Position numbers and translations under genes: made by a program | The notes under the pieces: model-generated | The model's input: only the letters and a program-made list of their open reading frames with translations | Database searches by the model: none | What the model was told of the DNA's origin: nothing | Shown: positions 27,977 through 37,465 of the stretch, piece after piece | How the letters are laid out: each line of letters starts with the position of its first letter | How positions within the stretch are numbered: position 1 is the stretch's first letter | NCBI RefSeq assembly: GCF_019218285.1 | Contig: NZ_JAHUZG010000001.1 | Coordinates: 992,001-1,056,000 of the forward strand | Length of the DNA: 64,000 nt | Direction: 5' to 3' | From: Antarctobacter sediminis | GTDB taxonomy: Bacteria > Pseudomonadota > Alphaproteobacteria > Rhodobacterales > Rhodobacteraceae

Positions 27977-29530
27977 TCATGCCTCGGAGGCGGCGGGTTC
28001 CGCCGCCGCCCGGGCCTTCAATTCCTTGCGGATCACCTTGCCGGTGACCGTCATCGGCAGCGCCTCCAGAAAGGCGATTTCCCTTGGGTAGGAATAGCTT
28101 GCCAGCCGATCTTTCACCCAGTCGCGCAATTCGTCCGCGCCGACCTTTGCGCCCTGTTTCCGGACGACATAGGCCTTGACGATCTCGGTCCGCAGCGGGT
28201 CGGGCTTGCCGACCACGCCCACCGTGGCGACGCCCGGATGGGTCAGCAGGCAATCCTCGATCTCGGCCGGGCCGATGCGGTAACCGGCAGAGGTGATGAC
28301 GTCATCTTCGCGCCCGACAAAGCGGATAAAGCCGTCTTGGATGACACCCCGGTCGCCGGTCACCAGCCAGTCGCCGCGGAATTTCCCGGCCGTCTCCTCG
28401 GGGCGGTTCCAGTAGGCCAGCATCATCGAGGCACAGCCGCGCCGCACCGCGATGTCACCTTCGCCCGCGACCGTTGCGCCATTGTCGTCAATCACCGCCA
28501 GATCAAAACCCGGCGCAGAACGGCCAAGGCAGCCCGGGCGCGGATCGAACAGCGCCGCACAGGAGGAAGCGACCATGTTGCATTCGGTCTGGCCGTAGAA
28601 TTCGTTGATGGTGACGCCAAAGGCATCGCGCCCCCATGCCAGCATCTCCGCCCCCAGCGGTTCACCACCGCTGGCAACCGAGCGCAGACCGTCGATCCGC
28701 GCGTCTTCCGCCTTGAGCATGCGCAGTGCAGTGGGCGGGAAAAACACATTCCGGACAGCATGTTCCGAGGTGATCCTCACGCATTCCGCAACATCAAAAC
28801 GCCGCATACGCGCAGCGACAACCGGCACCCCCAGCGCCAGTCCCGGCATCAGCACATCGAACAGCCCGCCGATCCATGCCCAGTCGGCAGGTGTCCAGAG
28901 CACATCGCCCGGTTGACCAAGGAAATCATGGCTGACCTCGACCCCCGGCAAATGGCCGGTCAGCACCCGGTGCCCGTGCAGCGCGCCCTTGGGTGTGCCG
29001 GTGGTGCCCGAGGTATAGATCAGTACCGCAGGCGTTTCCGGTGTGCTGTCGATCGCCGGTCCCTTGGCGCCTTCGGCGGGAAGGTCGTCCGCTGTCACCA
29101 CGGACAGGTCGAAAGGGGCCAGCATCGCCGCCCCTTCCGCATCCGTCACCACGACAGTTGCACCGCTGTCGCCCAGACGGGCGCGCAGCGCGTCCTCCCG
29201 GAACAGCATGAACAGCGGCACGGAAATCGCGCCCATCCGCCAGCAGGCCAGATGCGCCGCCGCACAAAGCGGCGACTGGCTGAGCAGCACGCCCACCCGA
29301 TCGCCCTGCCCGACTCCTCGGGCCAGCAAGGCGGCCTGTACACGCCGCGACAAGGTTTCGAGCGCCGCATAGGTGACAGGTTGGCCGCTGGCATGGTCGA
29401 GGATCGCCAGCCGCGCCGGATCGCGCCGCGCCCAGCCATCACAGGCCTGCTCGGCCATGTTCAGGCGGTCGGGCAGATCCCAGCGGAACCCGGCGCGCAG
29501 CGCGTCATATGTGGGCGCAGTTTGCAGCAT
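27977..29530 (-). CDS. AMP-forming acyl-CoA synthetase
   Basis: 517 residues of the ANL superfamily. The phosphate loop [13 protein letters not shown], the motif [11 protein letters not shown], the hinge-side [19 protein letters not shown] and the catalytic-Lys motif near the end ([10 protein letters not shown]) are intact. It resembles medium-chain/acetyl-type ligases; it is too short for acetoacetyl-CoA synthetase. Context suggests activation of a branched or short-chain acid such as isovalerate feeding the pathway, which is inference. The ATG overlaps the stop of the upstream gene (TGATG). Confidence 0.9.
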   Translation of the reverse strand: MLQTAPTYDALRAGFRWDLPDRLNMAEQACDGWARRDPARLAILDHASGQPVTYAALETLSRRVQAALLARGVGQGDRVGVLLSQSPLCAAAHLACWRMGAISVPLFMLFREDALRARLGDSGATVVVTDAEGAAMLAPFDLSVVTADDLPAEGAKGPAIDSTPETPAVLIYTSGTTGTPKGALHGHRVLTGHLPGVEVSHDFLGQPGDVLWTPADWAWIGGLFDVLMPGLALGVPVVAARMRRFDVAECVRITSEHAVRNVFFPPTALRMLKAEDARIDGLRSVASGGEPLGAEMLAWGRDAFGVTINEFYGQTECNMVASSCAALFDPRPGCLGRSAPGFDLAVIDDNGATVAGEGDIAVRRGCASMMLAYWNRPEETAGKFRGDWLVTGDRGVIQDGFIRFVGREDDVITSAGYRIGPAEIEDCLLTHPGVATVGVVGKPDPLRTEIVKAYVVRKQGAKVGADELRDWVKDRLASYSYPREIAFLEALPMTVTGKVIRKELKARAAAEPAASEA

Positions 29531-30009
29531 CAGCCCGGTGTCACCATGCTTTCGATGTACCATGTCTGCTCGGCGGTTTCGCGCATCAGGCATTCCGCCC
29601 CGGCAGGCCCCGCGCCGGTGCCGCCGCCCCAATGGCTGCGGGCATAGGCGCATTTGGCATCGCGGAACCGGATCCATGCGCGCTGCATCTCGCGCAGGGC
29701 GTCGGCCTGCGACGGCCCAAAGCCGCCGTTATCGACATCCGCCTGTTTCGCATGGCGCATTGCAAAACCGTAAGAGGCATTCAGGCGGTCGTCCCACCAG
29801 TCCAGTTCGCGGGCAAAGCACCCGCTCAGCACGACGGTGGCGTAACCGTTGTCATCAATGCAGGCCTCGGCCGAGAGGCCGATACAGCTGCGAAAATCCG
29901 CCCCCGACCCAAGGCAGGATTCGGTGGCCTGTGACGAAAAACGCAACTCCTGCGCTGCGGCGGGGGCCGCCGAACACGCAAGGGCGAGGGCAATCAGGTA
30001 GGGTTTCAT
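29530..30009 (-). CDS. LprI-like (DUF1311) exported protein
   Basis: 159 residues with signal peptide MKPYLIALALACSAAPAAAQ. The mature part has the DUF1311/LprI-type arrangement: paired cysteines (ESCLGSG, RSCIGLS, EACID, VLSGCFARELDWWDDRLN) and AWIRFRDAKCAYARSHWGGG with ECLMRETAEQ. LprI-type proteins inhibit lysozyme in some bacteria. Its place in a leucine operon, overlapping genes on both sides (ATGA and TGATG), has no obvious metabolic reason. Confidence 0.8.
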   Translation of the reverse strand: MKPYLIALALACSAAPAAAQELRFSSQATESCLGSGADFRSCIGLSAEACIDDNGYATVVLSGCFARELDWWDDRLNASYGFAMRHAKQADVDNGGFGPSQADALREMQRAWIRFRDAKCAYARSHWGGGTGAGPAGAECLMRETAEQTWYIESMVTPG

Positions 30010-30311
30010 GTGCTAGGCTCCTCCATCCGGATGGTTTCCTCCGGGTCCCCTGTCACCAGTCCGCCAAAGCGGTTCACCCGGTAGATGCGCCGATCCTCGC
30101 CGGTTCCGCATCGTATCACCAGCCAAACCTTTTCACCGGGCACCGCCGTGCAATCCGCAGCCGGTGCGCCGGTTTCCTGCATGTAACGTGCGGCATAGGT
30201 CTCGATCGCGGCGCTCTCGCTCAGGTGGGCAACGATCCATCCGGCCCGAAAGGCCTGTATCGCGCCGAACAGAACCAGCGCCGCCAGCGGAAGCCACAGC
30301 AGCACGCGCAT
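30006..30311 (-). CDS. Small membrane-anchored protein in the leucine operon
   Basis: 101 residues starting MRVLLWLPLAALVLFGAIQ, one N-terminal hydrophobic anchor, then a soluble part with two cysteines (AADCTAVPG, VIRCGTGED). No family recognised. It overlaps the LprI-like gene by ATGA and lies 88 bases after ivd, so both small envelope proteins are inserted between ivd and the acyl-CoA ligase. Confidence 0.65.
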   Translation of the reverse strand: MRVLLWLPLAALVLFGAIQAFRAGWIVAHLSESAAIETYAARYMQETGAPAADCTAVPGEKVWLVIRCGTGEDRRIYRVNRFGGLVTGDPEETIRMEEPST

Positions 30312-30399
30312 CCCTACGTCCTCCGCCACGCCTCCGGCCGGGCGCAGAACGAGGCCCCGAAGGGCAGCGCCGCCGACACCAAGACGGCGGCCCGGCCCG

Positions 30400-31563
30400 T
30401 CACGCCATGGATCCCATCAGTTCGCGGCCAATCAGCATCCGGCGGATTTCGCTGGTGCCCGCGCCGATTTCCATCAGCTTGGCATCGCGGAACAGCCGCG
30501 CCACCGGTGCATCCGCAAGGAAACCCGCGCCGCCAAGCGCCTGCACCGCCTGGTGCGACTGCACCATGGCCTGTTCGCTGGCGTAAAGGCAGCAGGCTGC
30601 CGCGTCCTGACGGGTGACTTCGCCGCGATCACAGGCTTTGGCGACCTCATAGACATAGGCCCGGGCCGAGTTCATCGCCGTGTACATGTCAGCGATCTTG
30701 CCCTGCATCAGCTGGAAATTCCCGATCGGCTGACCAAACTGCTTGCGTTCGGAAAGATAGGGCATGACCTCGTCCATACAGGCCGCCATGATGCCCAACC
30801 CGATGCCTGCCAGCACCACGCGTTCATAGTCCAGACCGGACATCAGGACGCGCACACCCTTGCCCTCTTCGCCGAGGATGTTCTCGTAAGGCACTTCGAC
30901 TTCGTCGAAAATCAGCTCGGCGGTATTTGACCCGCGCATCCCCAGCTTGTCGAAATGCTTGGAGGTCGAAAACCCCTTCATGTCCTTTTCGATCAGGAAG
31001 GCGGTGATGCCCTTGGGTCCGGCCTCGGGGTCTGTCTTGGCATAGACAACCAGCGTGTCGGCATCCGGGCCGTTGGTGATCCAGTACTTGTTGCCATTCA
31101 GCACAAAGCGGTCATTCCGCTTTTCCGCCCGCAGCTTCATGCTGACCACATCCGAGCCAGCCGAAGGTTCGGACATGGCAAGCGCGCCAACGTTTTCGCC
31201 CGACAACAGACCCGGCAGGTACTTGCGGCGCTGTTCGTCGGTGCCGTTCAGTTTGATCTGGTTCACGCAGAGGTTGGAATGCGCGCCGTAGGACAGCGAA
31301 ACCGAGGCCGAGGCCCGCGCCACCTCTTCGACCGCGACCGTATGGGCAAGATAGCCCATGCCCGCGCCGCCGAACTCTTCGGGCACCGTGATCCCCAGCA
31401 GGCCAAGGTCCCCCATCTCGCGCCACAGCGGCGCGGGGAACTCGTTGGTGCTGTCGATCTCGGCCGCCAACGGCTTGACGCGCTCCTGCGCCCACCGGTG
31501 CACGGTCTCCTGTAGCGCCAGAACATCTTCGCCCAGATCAAATTTCATCGTCGCAAGAAACAC
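30400..31563 (-). CDS. ivd: Isovaleryl-CoA dehydrogenase
   Basis: FAD acyl-CoA dehydrogenase (387 residues) that oxidises isovaleryl-CoA to 3-methylcrotonyl-CoA, first committed step of this cluster. Family features are [43 protein letters not shown], and catalytic base Glu near [12 protein letters not shown], with [16 protein letters not shown] at the end. A GTG start at 31563 ([11 protein letters not shown]) is preferred because GGGAGGGG lies just upstream and relatives begin similarly; ATG at 31548 is the alternative. Confidence 0.95.
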   Translation of the reverse strand: MFLATMKFDLGEDVLALQETVHRWAQERVKPLAAEIDSTNEFPAPLWREMGDLGLLGITVPEEFGGAGMGYLAHTVAVEEVARASASVSLSYGAHSNLCVNQIKLNGTDEQRRKYLPGLLSGENVGALAMSEPSAGSDVVSMKLRAEKRNDRFVLNGNKYWITNGPDADTLVVYAKTDPEAGPKGITAFLIEKDMKGFSTSKHFDKLGMRGSNTAELIFDEVEVPYENILGEEGKGVRVLMSGLDYERVVLAGIGLGIMAACMDEVMPYLSERKQFGQPIGNFQLMQGKIADMYTAMNSARAYVYEVAKACDRGEVTRQDAAACCLYASEQAMVQSHQAVQALGGAGFLADAPVARLFRDAKLMEIGAGTSEIRRMLIGRELMGSMA

Positions 31564-31582
31564 GCCCGCCCCTCCCAAGTAT

Positions 31583-31596
31583 TGAACGCTTGTTCA
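31583..31596. promoter_or_regulatory. Palindromic operator candidate in front of ivd
   Basis: TGAAC-GCTT-GTTCA lies 20 bases upstream of the ivd start, in the short gap to the divergent sulfotransferase gene. The symmetry and size resemble TetR-family operators that control acyl-CoA catabolism in alphaproteobacteria. No regulator gene is encoded in the cluster. The site would lie over or just after the promoter and so fits repression. Confidence 0.5.
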
Positions 31597-31731
31597 TTTA
31601 CTGCGATCCGGTGAGTCGGGTCAATGGTTTTGACCAGCGCCCTTGCGGAAAGCCCGCAGCCCCCGACCGCCCCTTGCCTGCACCGGGCCGAAACGCGTAC
31701 TGAGCACAGGCGGGCAAAAGAGAGCATCCAC

Positions 31732-33339
31732 ATGCAGCGGCAGGACTTCGAGGCCGAACTGGAACGCGCCGAGACAGCGGCCAAGACCGGCGATTCTGCC
31801 AAGGCGCGCAGCCTGCTGGACGCCCTGCCCGACCGCTGGCGCTGGACGCCGCAGGTTTTTGCGATCCGGCACCGGCTGTTTGCCCGCGCGCAACCCGCCT
31901 TTCTGGCCAAGACCCTGCAACCGGCGGAGGCCCAGCGGCTTGCGGCGCTGCTGAACGCGCGCAAGCTGGAAGCGGCTGTGCCCTTTGCTCGCAGCCTTGC
32001 CGCGAAGGCCCCGCAAGCGGCGAGCCCGCATGAGGCGCTTGCCATCGCCTTTAATGCGCTGCGTCGCCCGCAGATGGCCCGTGATGCTGCGGTCGAGGCG
32101 CTGGTTCGCGCGCCCGAACGCGCCACCGTGTACCGCGAGCTTGCGCTGGCGTTTTTTGAACTGGGCGAGACAGAGGCCATGGCCGGCCCGGCCCGTATGG
32201 CCGCCGATGCCTTGCCCGACGACCCGCAGGCGCAGCGCATGGGCGCGGTTTCGGCGCTGATCCTCGGGGATGCGGAAACCGCCCGCACCGGTTTCGGCCG
32301 ACTGGCGGAACTGATGCCGCACAACGGCGCGGCCCATCGTGGCTATGCCGAGCTGCACCGCTATGAAAGCGACCGCGATCCGCACCTGCGGCGGATGCAG
32401 AAGCTGCTGAAAACCGGCAAGGCGACTCCCGCCGAAGAGCTGGAGTTCCGGTTCGCCCTCGGCAAGGCTTTTGACGATCTTCGGCAGGTGGACAAGGCCT
32501 TTGCCCATTACGCCAAGGGCAATGCGCTCAAGAAAGAACTGCACGGTCTGGGAGCCGCCCGCGATGTCCAGGACGCCGCGCTTGTCCGCGACGGCTTTGC
32601 GGGGCTGCACGCCCCGCCCCTTGCAGGCCCGGCCCGACCGCTGCCGATTCTCGTGGTTGGATTGCCCCGGTCAGGCACAACGCTGGCGGAAAGCATTCTT
32701 GGCGCGCATTCGCAGGTGGCCACCGCAGGAGAGCTTCCGTTCCTGCGCCAGCGGTTGTTGCCCATGCTGCGTGAAAACCGCGCGGACCCGGACTCGCTGG
32801 CCAAACTGCGTGACGGTTACCTCGACATCCTCGACAAACACGCACAAGGCGCGGATTTCGTCGTGGACAAGATGCCGATGAACTTCGTTCTTGCCGGGAT
32901 CGTGGCGCGCCTGATCCCGGGAACACGCATCGTGGCCATGCAACGTGATCCACAGGCGCTTGGCTGGTCGGTCTACAAACAGTGTTTCGTCCGCACCGGA
33001 AACGGCTTTGCCTATGATCTGCGCGATATCGCCGAGATCATGGCCCTCTATCGGGATATGACCAGCTTTTGGGAGGAGTGCGGAATCGCATTGCACCGGC
33101 TGGATTACACGGCCCTGACGGAAACACCGCAAGACGCCATTCCGGCCCTGCTGGACGCGCTGGATCTGCCACCTGAATCCGCCTGCCTTGACTTTTCCGG
33201 GTCCGACCGCGCGGTGGCCACGGCCTCCAGCCTTCAGGTGCGCGGCGGGATCTACAAAGGCAGCGATGCGGCATGGCGGCGCTATGAGACACATCTGGAA
33301 CCACTGACAACGGCCTTGCGGGCACAGGCGCTGATCTGA
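31732..33339 (+). CDS. TPR-sulfotransferase
   Basis: 535 residues. Residues 1-260 are helical repeats of tetratricopeptide type (LDALPDRWRWTPQVFAIRH, AIAFNALRRPQMARDAAVEAL, ELALAFFELGETEAMA). The C-terminal part is a PAPS-dependent sulfotransferase: 5'-phosphosulfate loop VGLPRSGTTLAESIL at about residue 308 and 3'-phosphate-binding RDPQALGWSVYKQCF. The acceptor is unknown; such proteins modify peptides or glycans. Starts at MQRQDFEAELERAE. Confidence 0.9.
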   Translation: MQRQDFEAELERAETAAKTGDSAKARSLLDALPDRWRWTPQVFAIRHRLFARAQPAFLAKTLQPAEAQRLAALLNARKLEAAVPFARSLAAKAPQAASPHEALAIAFNALRRPQMARDAAVEALVRAPERATVYRELALAFFELGETEAMAGPARMAADALPDDPQAQRMGAVSALILGDAETARTGFGRLAELMPHNGAAHRGYAELHRYESDRDPHLRRMQKLLKTGKATPAEELEFRFALGKAFDDLRQVDKAFAHYAKGNALKKELHGLGAARDVQDAALVRDGFAGLHAPPLAGPARPLPILVVGLPRSGTTLAESILGAHSQVATAGELPFLRQRLLPMLRENRADPDSLAKLRDGYLDILDKHAQGADFVVDKMPMNFVLAGIVARLIPGTRIVAMQRDPQALGWSVYKQCFVRTGNGFAYDLRDIAEIMALYRDMTSFWEECGIALHRLDYTALTETPQDAIPALLDALDLPPESACLDFSGSDRAVATASSLQVRGGIYKGSDAAWRRYETHLEPLTTALRAQALI

Positions 33340-33479
33340 GCCGGGACGCGGGCCCGGCCCCTGCGCCGCATCTTCGTTACATTTTTCTTCACATCTGCGG
33401 ATTACCCATTCGACCCAAGCCGGGTTCGGGTGCTGTGCCTGCGTCGGGCTGAAATGCACGTTGAACTTCGGACGTCCCG

Positions 33480-34844
33480 ATGCCGACCAGACGATATTTA
33501 CGCAGGTTTCTTGTGGGGTGGTGGATCGCCGCCCTGCTGTCGCTTTCGGTTTCGGCATGGCTTTGGCTGCGGACCGACCGGCTGGAAGACACCTCACTGG
33601 ACCTGACCTCGGCCATGCTGGATCTCGAACGGGCCATTGGCTATGTCGGGCTGATCCACCACTTCAAGAATGCGGTTCTGCGCCCGGACGAACCGCAATA
33701 CCACGCCGATGCCATCGCCAGCCACCGGCGCGCGGTCGACGCGTTGGACCGGATCGAACAGGCGGCACTGGCAGCAACCATTGCCACCGATCTGACCGCC
33801 TTGCGGGACACCTTGCAGGCTTATCGCGCAAACCTTGACATTGCGCGCGACGGCCATGGCCGTGGCCTCACTATTCCCGAGGTCGATGCACTTGTCCGGA
33901 TCCCGGACCAGATCGCCAGCCAGCAGATCGCGGCCAGCCATGCGGGAATCAGGGCCGTCATCGCCGACCGCCACCGCGCCTTGCAAACCGCCCAGACCGC
34001 CAGCCTGCTGATCCTCCTGTGCCTGATCGCCGGTGGCACCAATGCCTTTGTGCGGGTGCGCCGGATGGTCGGCAAACGGGAACAGGCCTTTCGCGACATG
34101 CAACTGGAACAAGAACGCAAACATACGCACAAGCTGGAACATCTTGTCGACCAGCTTAAAACGACCAACCGGCAACAGGCCGAATTCGCCTATTCGGTCA
34201 GCCATGACCTGAAATCACCGACCAACACCGCCCGCATGCTGATCGGCGAATTGCAAGGAGAGGTCAAAGGCACGCTGGACAACTCGGCCCAAGAGCTTGT
34301 CGACGATCTTGAGAACGTGCTGAATCGCATGGGGTCACTGATCGAGGATGTGCTGGACTATACCCGGTCGCTTGGCGGCGACACGATCGGTCAGGCGGTG
34401 GCGCTGGATGCGATCATCGACGATGTGCTCAGCGATCTGCGCGCCGACCTTGCCGAAAGCGGGGCCGAGATCTGCCGCAACCCGCTGCCGACAGTCCCGG
34501 GTCATCCGGTACAGATCCGCCAGCTTTTCCAGAACCTCATCAGCAATGCACTGAAATTCCGCGAACCGGGCAGGATCCCGCGCGTGGAAATCGGCGCGAC
34601 CCCCGCGCCTGACTGCGGTGAGGTGGCCGTTTTTGTGCGGGACAACGGCATCGGCATCGCACCCGAAAACTACGACAAGGTCTTTGGCCTGTTCGGTCGG
34701 CTGCACACACGCGACGATTACGACGGAACCGGGCTTGGCCTGCCGATCAGCCGGCGCATCGCACAGGCCCACGGCGGCGACATCACGATCGACTCCGCCC
34801 CCGGCGAGGGGGCCTGTTTTACCGTGCGGCTGGCCGCCTGCTAG
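33480..34844 (+). CDS. Orphan sensor histidine kinase
   Basis: 454 residues. Membrane helix 1 (about 10-30), a periplasmic helical sensor region (about 31-175), helix 2 (SLLILLCLIAGGTNAFV, about 176-195), a coiled-coil linker, HisKA with phospho-accepting His at about 242 (AYSVSHDLKSPTN), and a HATPase_c domain with N-box QLFQNLISNALKF, G1 VRDNGIGIAPENY, F-box VFGLFGRLH and G2 GTGLGLPISRRI. It is a complete kinase with no response-regulator gene nearby, so its partner lies elsewhere. Confidence 0.92.
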   Translation: MPTRRYLRRFLVGWWIAALLSLSVSAWLWLRTDRLEDTSLDLTSAMLDLERAIGYVGLIHHFKNAVLRPDEPQYHADAIASHRRAVDALDRIEQAALAATIATDLTALRDTLQAYRANLDIARDGHGRGLTIPEVDALVRIPDQIASQQIAASHAGIRAVIADRHRALQTAQTASLLILLCLIAGGTNAFVRVRRMVGKREQAFRDMQLEQERKHTHKLEHLVDQLKTTNRQQAEFAYSVSHDLKSPTNTARMLIGELQGEVKGTLDNSAQELVDDLENVLNRMGSLIEDVLDYTRSLGGDTIGQAVALDAIIDDVLSDLRADLAESGAEICRNPLPTVPGHPVQIRQLFQNLISNALKFREPGRIPRVEIGATPAPDCGEVAVFVRDNGIGIAPENYDKVFGLFGRLHTRDDYDGTGLGLPISRRIAQAHGGDITIDSAPGEGACFTVRLAAC

Positions 34845-36049
34845 GCCGTCGTCGCCCCGCCCGCCTGATAGACGGCGCCAACCTCGGCCCGGATGATCCG
34901 GGCAATCAGCGCGCAGTCCTCAAGGCTGAAGGTCAGGGGGAGCCGCATGTCCAGAAGGCCACGCAGAATGCGATCTGTCTGCGGCATCGGTTCGGACGGC
35001 GCATAGCGCCAGCTGTCATAGCGCGAGGTGAACCCGCTGGGTTCCGCCCCGCCAAACCACTTGAGTTCGACCCCGCGGGCGGCACAGCGCGACAGCACCT
35101 CGCCCACCGCAGCGGCAGTCCAGTCCTCAAGGACAAACTGGATCGAGGAACCAACATAGCTTTCGGCTGCCGGCCGTTCGGGCAGATACAGACCCGGCGT
35201 GCCCCTCAGCCCGTCCTCGACCACGCGGTAACGATCATTCCAGCGCGTCACCTGCGCATCCAGCGCCCGCAGTTGCGGTCGCAGGATCGCCGCGCGCAGG
35301 TTGTCCATCCGCCCCGAGATATTGGGCGTGACATATTTGACCTGTTCGAACACATCGACCGGCGGCGCGGCCAAATGGCGTTCATACAACATGTAAGACC
35401 CCGACAGCATGATCGCACGTGCCGCAAGTTCGGCATCGTCCGTGATCAGAAAACCGCCCTCGCCCGAGTTGACGTGTTTGTAGGTCTGCATCGAATAACA
35501 GCCCATCGCCCCGTGTCGCCCCGAAGGCACCCCGTTCCACGCCGCCCCCATGGTGTGGGCGCAATCCTCGATCACGGTGATCCCGGCGGCGTCGCAGATC
35601 GCCATCAGCCGGTCCATGTCACAAAGATGTCCGCGCATGTGGCTGAGCATCAGCACCTTGGCCCGGTCGGCCTTGGCCTCCAGATCGTCGAGGTCAATCA
35701 CCAGATCCCGCGTCACCCCGACATATACCGGCACCGCGCCGACACCGGCAATGGCGCCCGGCACCGGGGCCAGCGTAAAGGCGTTGGTCAGCACGGGATC
35801 GCCCGGTGCAACCCCCAGCGCGCGCAGGGCACATCCCATGGCATACCCGCCCGACGCCACGGCAAGGCAATAGCGCGCGCCCGTCATGGCCGCGAACTCC
35901 TGCTCCATCAGCGCGGTTTCCGAGGTTTCGCCCGGAGCGGTGTTGTAACGATGCAGACGCCCGCCCCGCATGACCTCGACCGCTGCGGCGATGGCCTCTT
36001 CGGGGATCGGTTCCTGCTGGGTGAATGTGCCGGTAAAACGCTCTGTCAT
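34841..36049 (-). CDS. DegT/DnrJ/EryC1-family PLP-dependent aminotransferase
   Basis: 402 residues. PLP-site features: VASGGYAMGCALRALG near residue 65, the Asp in VIEDCAHTMGA (162), and the Schiff-base Lys191 in QTYKHVNSGEGG. Members of this family transaminate keto-sugars or act in related biosynthesis; the substrate here cannot be read off, and no sugar cluster is adjacent. Its stop codon shares the CTAG tetranucleotide with that of the convergent histidine kinase. Confidence 0.9.
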   Translation of the reverse strand: MTERFTGTFTQQEPIPEEAIAAAVEVMRGGRLHRYNTAPGETSETALMEQEFAAMTGARYCLAVASGGYAMGCALRALGVAPGDPVLTNAFTLAPVPGAIAGVGAVPVYVGVTRDLVIDLDDLEAKADRAKVLMLSHMRGHLCDMDRLMAICDAAGITVIEDCAHTMGAAWNGVPSGRHGAMGCYSMQTYKHVNSGEGGFLITDDAELAARAIMLSGSYMLYERHLAAPPVDVFEQVKYVTPNISGRMDNLRAAILRPQLRALDAQVTRWNDRYRVVEDGLRGTPGLYLPERPAAESYVGSSIQFVLEDWTAAAVGEVLSRCAARGVELKWFGGAEPSGFTSRYDSWRYAPSEPMPQTDRILRGLLDMRLPLTFSLEDCALIARIIRAEVGAVYQAGGATTA

Positions 36050-36162
36050 GGCCGAGTTGTGGCGCGGCTTTGCGGGCCGGTCAATCCGTTCGCGACCTCT
36101 GCCCGCAGGGTTGCGTCGCTTTCTGGCCGCAGGGCCGCGGGGTGCGGGGCTAGGCTGATCTC

Positions 36163-37464
36163 ATGACACCGATTGCATTCATTCATGACCTGCGCTGGCA
36201 GGACCTTCCCGAAGCGGTGCGCGCGCAGGCGCGGCGCTGCCTGCTGGACCTCATCGGCGTGGCAGCCGGTGCCCTGGGCACCGACTTGTCGCGGATCATC
36301 CGCGACCATGCCGCCGAGGATCTGCCCGGCAGGGCACCGATGCTTTTCGACGACAGGCGCGCCGCGCCTGCCGCTGCCGCCATGGCCATGGGCATGACCA
36401 TCGACAGCCTTGACGGCCACGACGGCTATAACCCGGCCAAGGGGCATATCGGCTGCCCTCTCCTGCCTGCATTGCTGGTGTTGGGCGATGCCGCGACTGT
36501 ATCGGGAGAAGATTTCCTGACGGCGCTGGTCATGGGTTATGAATTCGGCGCCCGCGCAGCCGAGGCGCAGCACGGCACCTGCCCCGATTACCACACCTCG
36601 GGCAGTTGGGGTGCGGTGACGGCGGCGGCGGCGGGCGCGCGCCTGCTGGCCTTGTCACCGGACCAGACCCGGCACGCCCTGGGCGCGGCGGAATACCACG
36701 GGCCGCGCAGCCAGATGATGCGCTGTATCGACTGGCCCACCATGGTCAAGGACGGCGCGGGCTGGGGCGCGATGTGCGGCGTGTCTGCCGTGCAACTGGC
36801 GCGGCGCGGCTTTACCGGCGCGCCCGCGATCACCGTCGAACAGGCCCCGGAATACTGGTCCGGGCTTGGCACGGACTGGCGCATCCTGCGGCAGTATTTC
36901 AAACCCTATCCGGTCTGCCGCTGGGCACAGGCCCCGGTCGAAGGTGTGCTGGAACTGCGGCGCGCACACGGCCTGACCTCGGGCGATGTCGACCGGATCG
37001 AGGTAGACAGCTTTCACGAGGCGACGCGGCTGGCGACGGCGCGCCCATCGACCACCGAAGAGGCACAGTATTCGACATCCTTCCCCTGCGCGGTGGCGAT
37101 GGCACGCGGGGCGCTTGGCCCCGAGGATCTGGACGGCGAGGCCCTGCGCGACCCCGAAATCCTGCGCCTGTCCGAAGGGCTGGTCATGGCCGAGGCAGAG
37201 GAAGCCAACCGGAATTTCCCGCTGCACCGGCTGGCCCGCGTGCGGCTGATCCTGCGCGACGGGCGCGAACTGGCGACCGATTGGGTGCGGCCCAAATGGG
37301 ATGCCGAAGCGCCGCCGAGCGATGCGGAACTGTCCCGGAAATTCCACGGGCTGGCCGACCCGGTGCTGGGGCGTGACCGGGCCGAAGCCATCGAACAAGC
37401 CATCGGCGGGCTGGACCGCGCGCCCCTTGGCTCTTTGACGGAACTGCTGTTCCGCGCCCCCTAG
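36163..37464 (+). CDS. MmgE/PrpD-family protein
   Basis: 433 residues of the 2-methylcitrate-dehydratase/cis-aconitate decarboxylase superfamily: LDLIGVAAGALG, MTIDSLDGHDGYNPAKGHIGCPLLPALL (partly quoted), YHTSGSWGAVTAAAAGARLL, and KPYPVCRWAQAPVEGVLEL. No methylcitrate-cycle genes are nearby, so the dehydratase or isomerase substrate is unknown. Divergent from the aminotransferase with a 113-base shared upstream region. Confidence 0.88.
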   Translation: MTPIAFIHDLRWQDLPEAVRAQARRCLLDLIGVAAGALGTDLSRIIRDHAAEDLPGRAPMLFDDRRAAPAAAAMAMGMTIDSLDGHDGYNPAKGHIGCPLLPALLVLGDAATVSGEDFLTALVMGYEFGARAAEAQHGTCPDYHTSGSWGAVTAAAAGARLLALSPDQTRHALGAAEYHGPRSQMMRCIDWPTMVKDGAGWGAMCGVSAVQLARRGFTGAPAITVEQAPEYWSGLGTDWRILRQYFKPYPVCRWAQAPVEGVLELRRAHGLTSGDVDRIEVDSFHEATRLATARPSTTEEAQYSTSFPCAVAMARGALGPEDLDGEALRDPEILRLSEGLVMAEAEEANRNFPLHRLARVRLILRDGRELATDWVRPKWDAEAPPSDAELSRKFHGLADPVLGRDRAEAIEQAIGGLDRAPLGSLTELLFRAP

Positions 37465-37465
37465 C

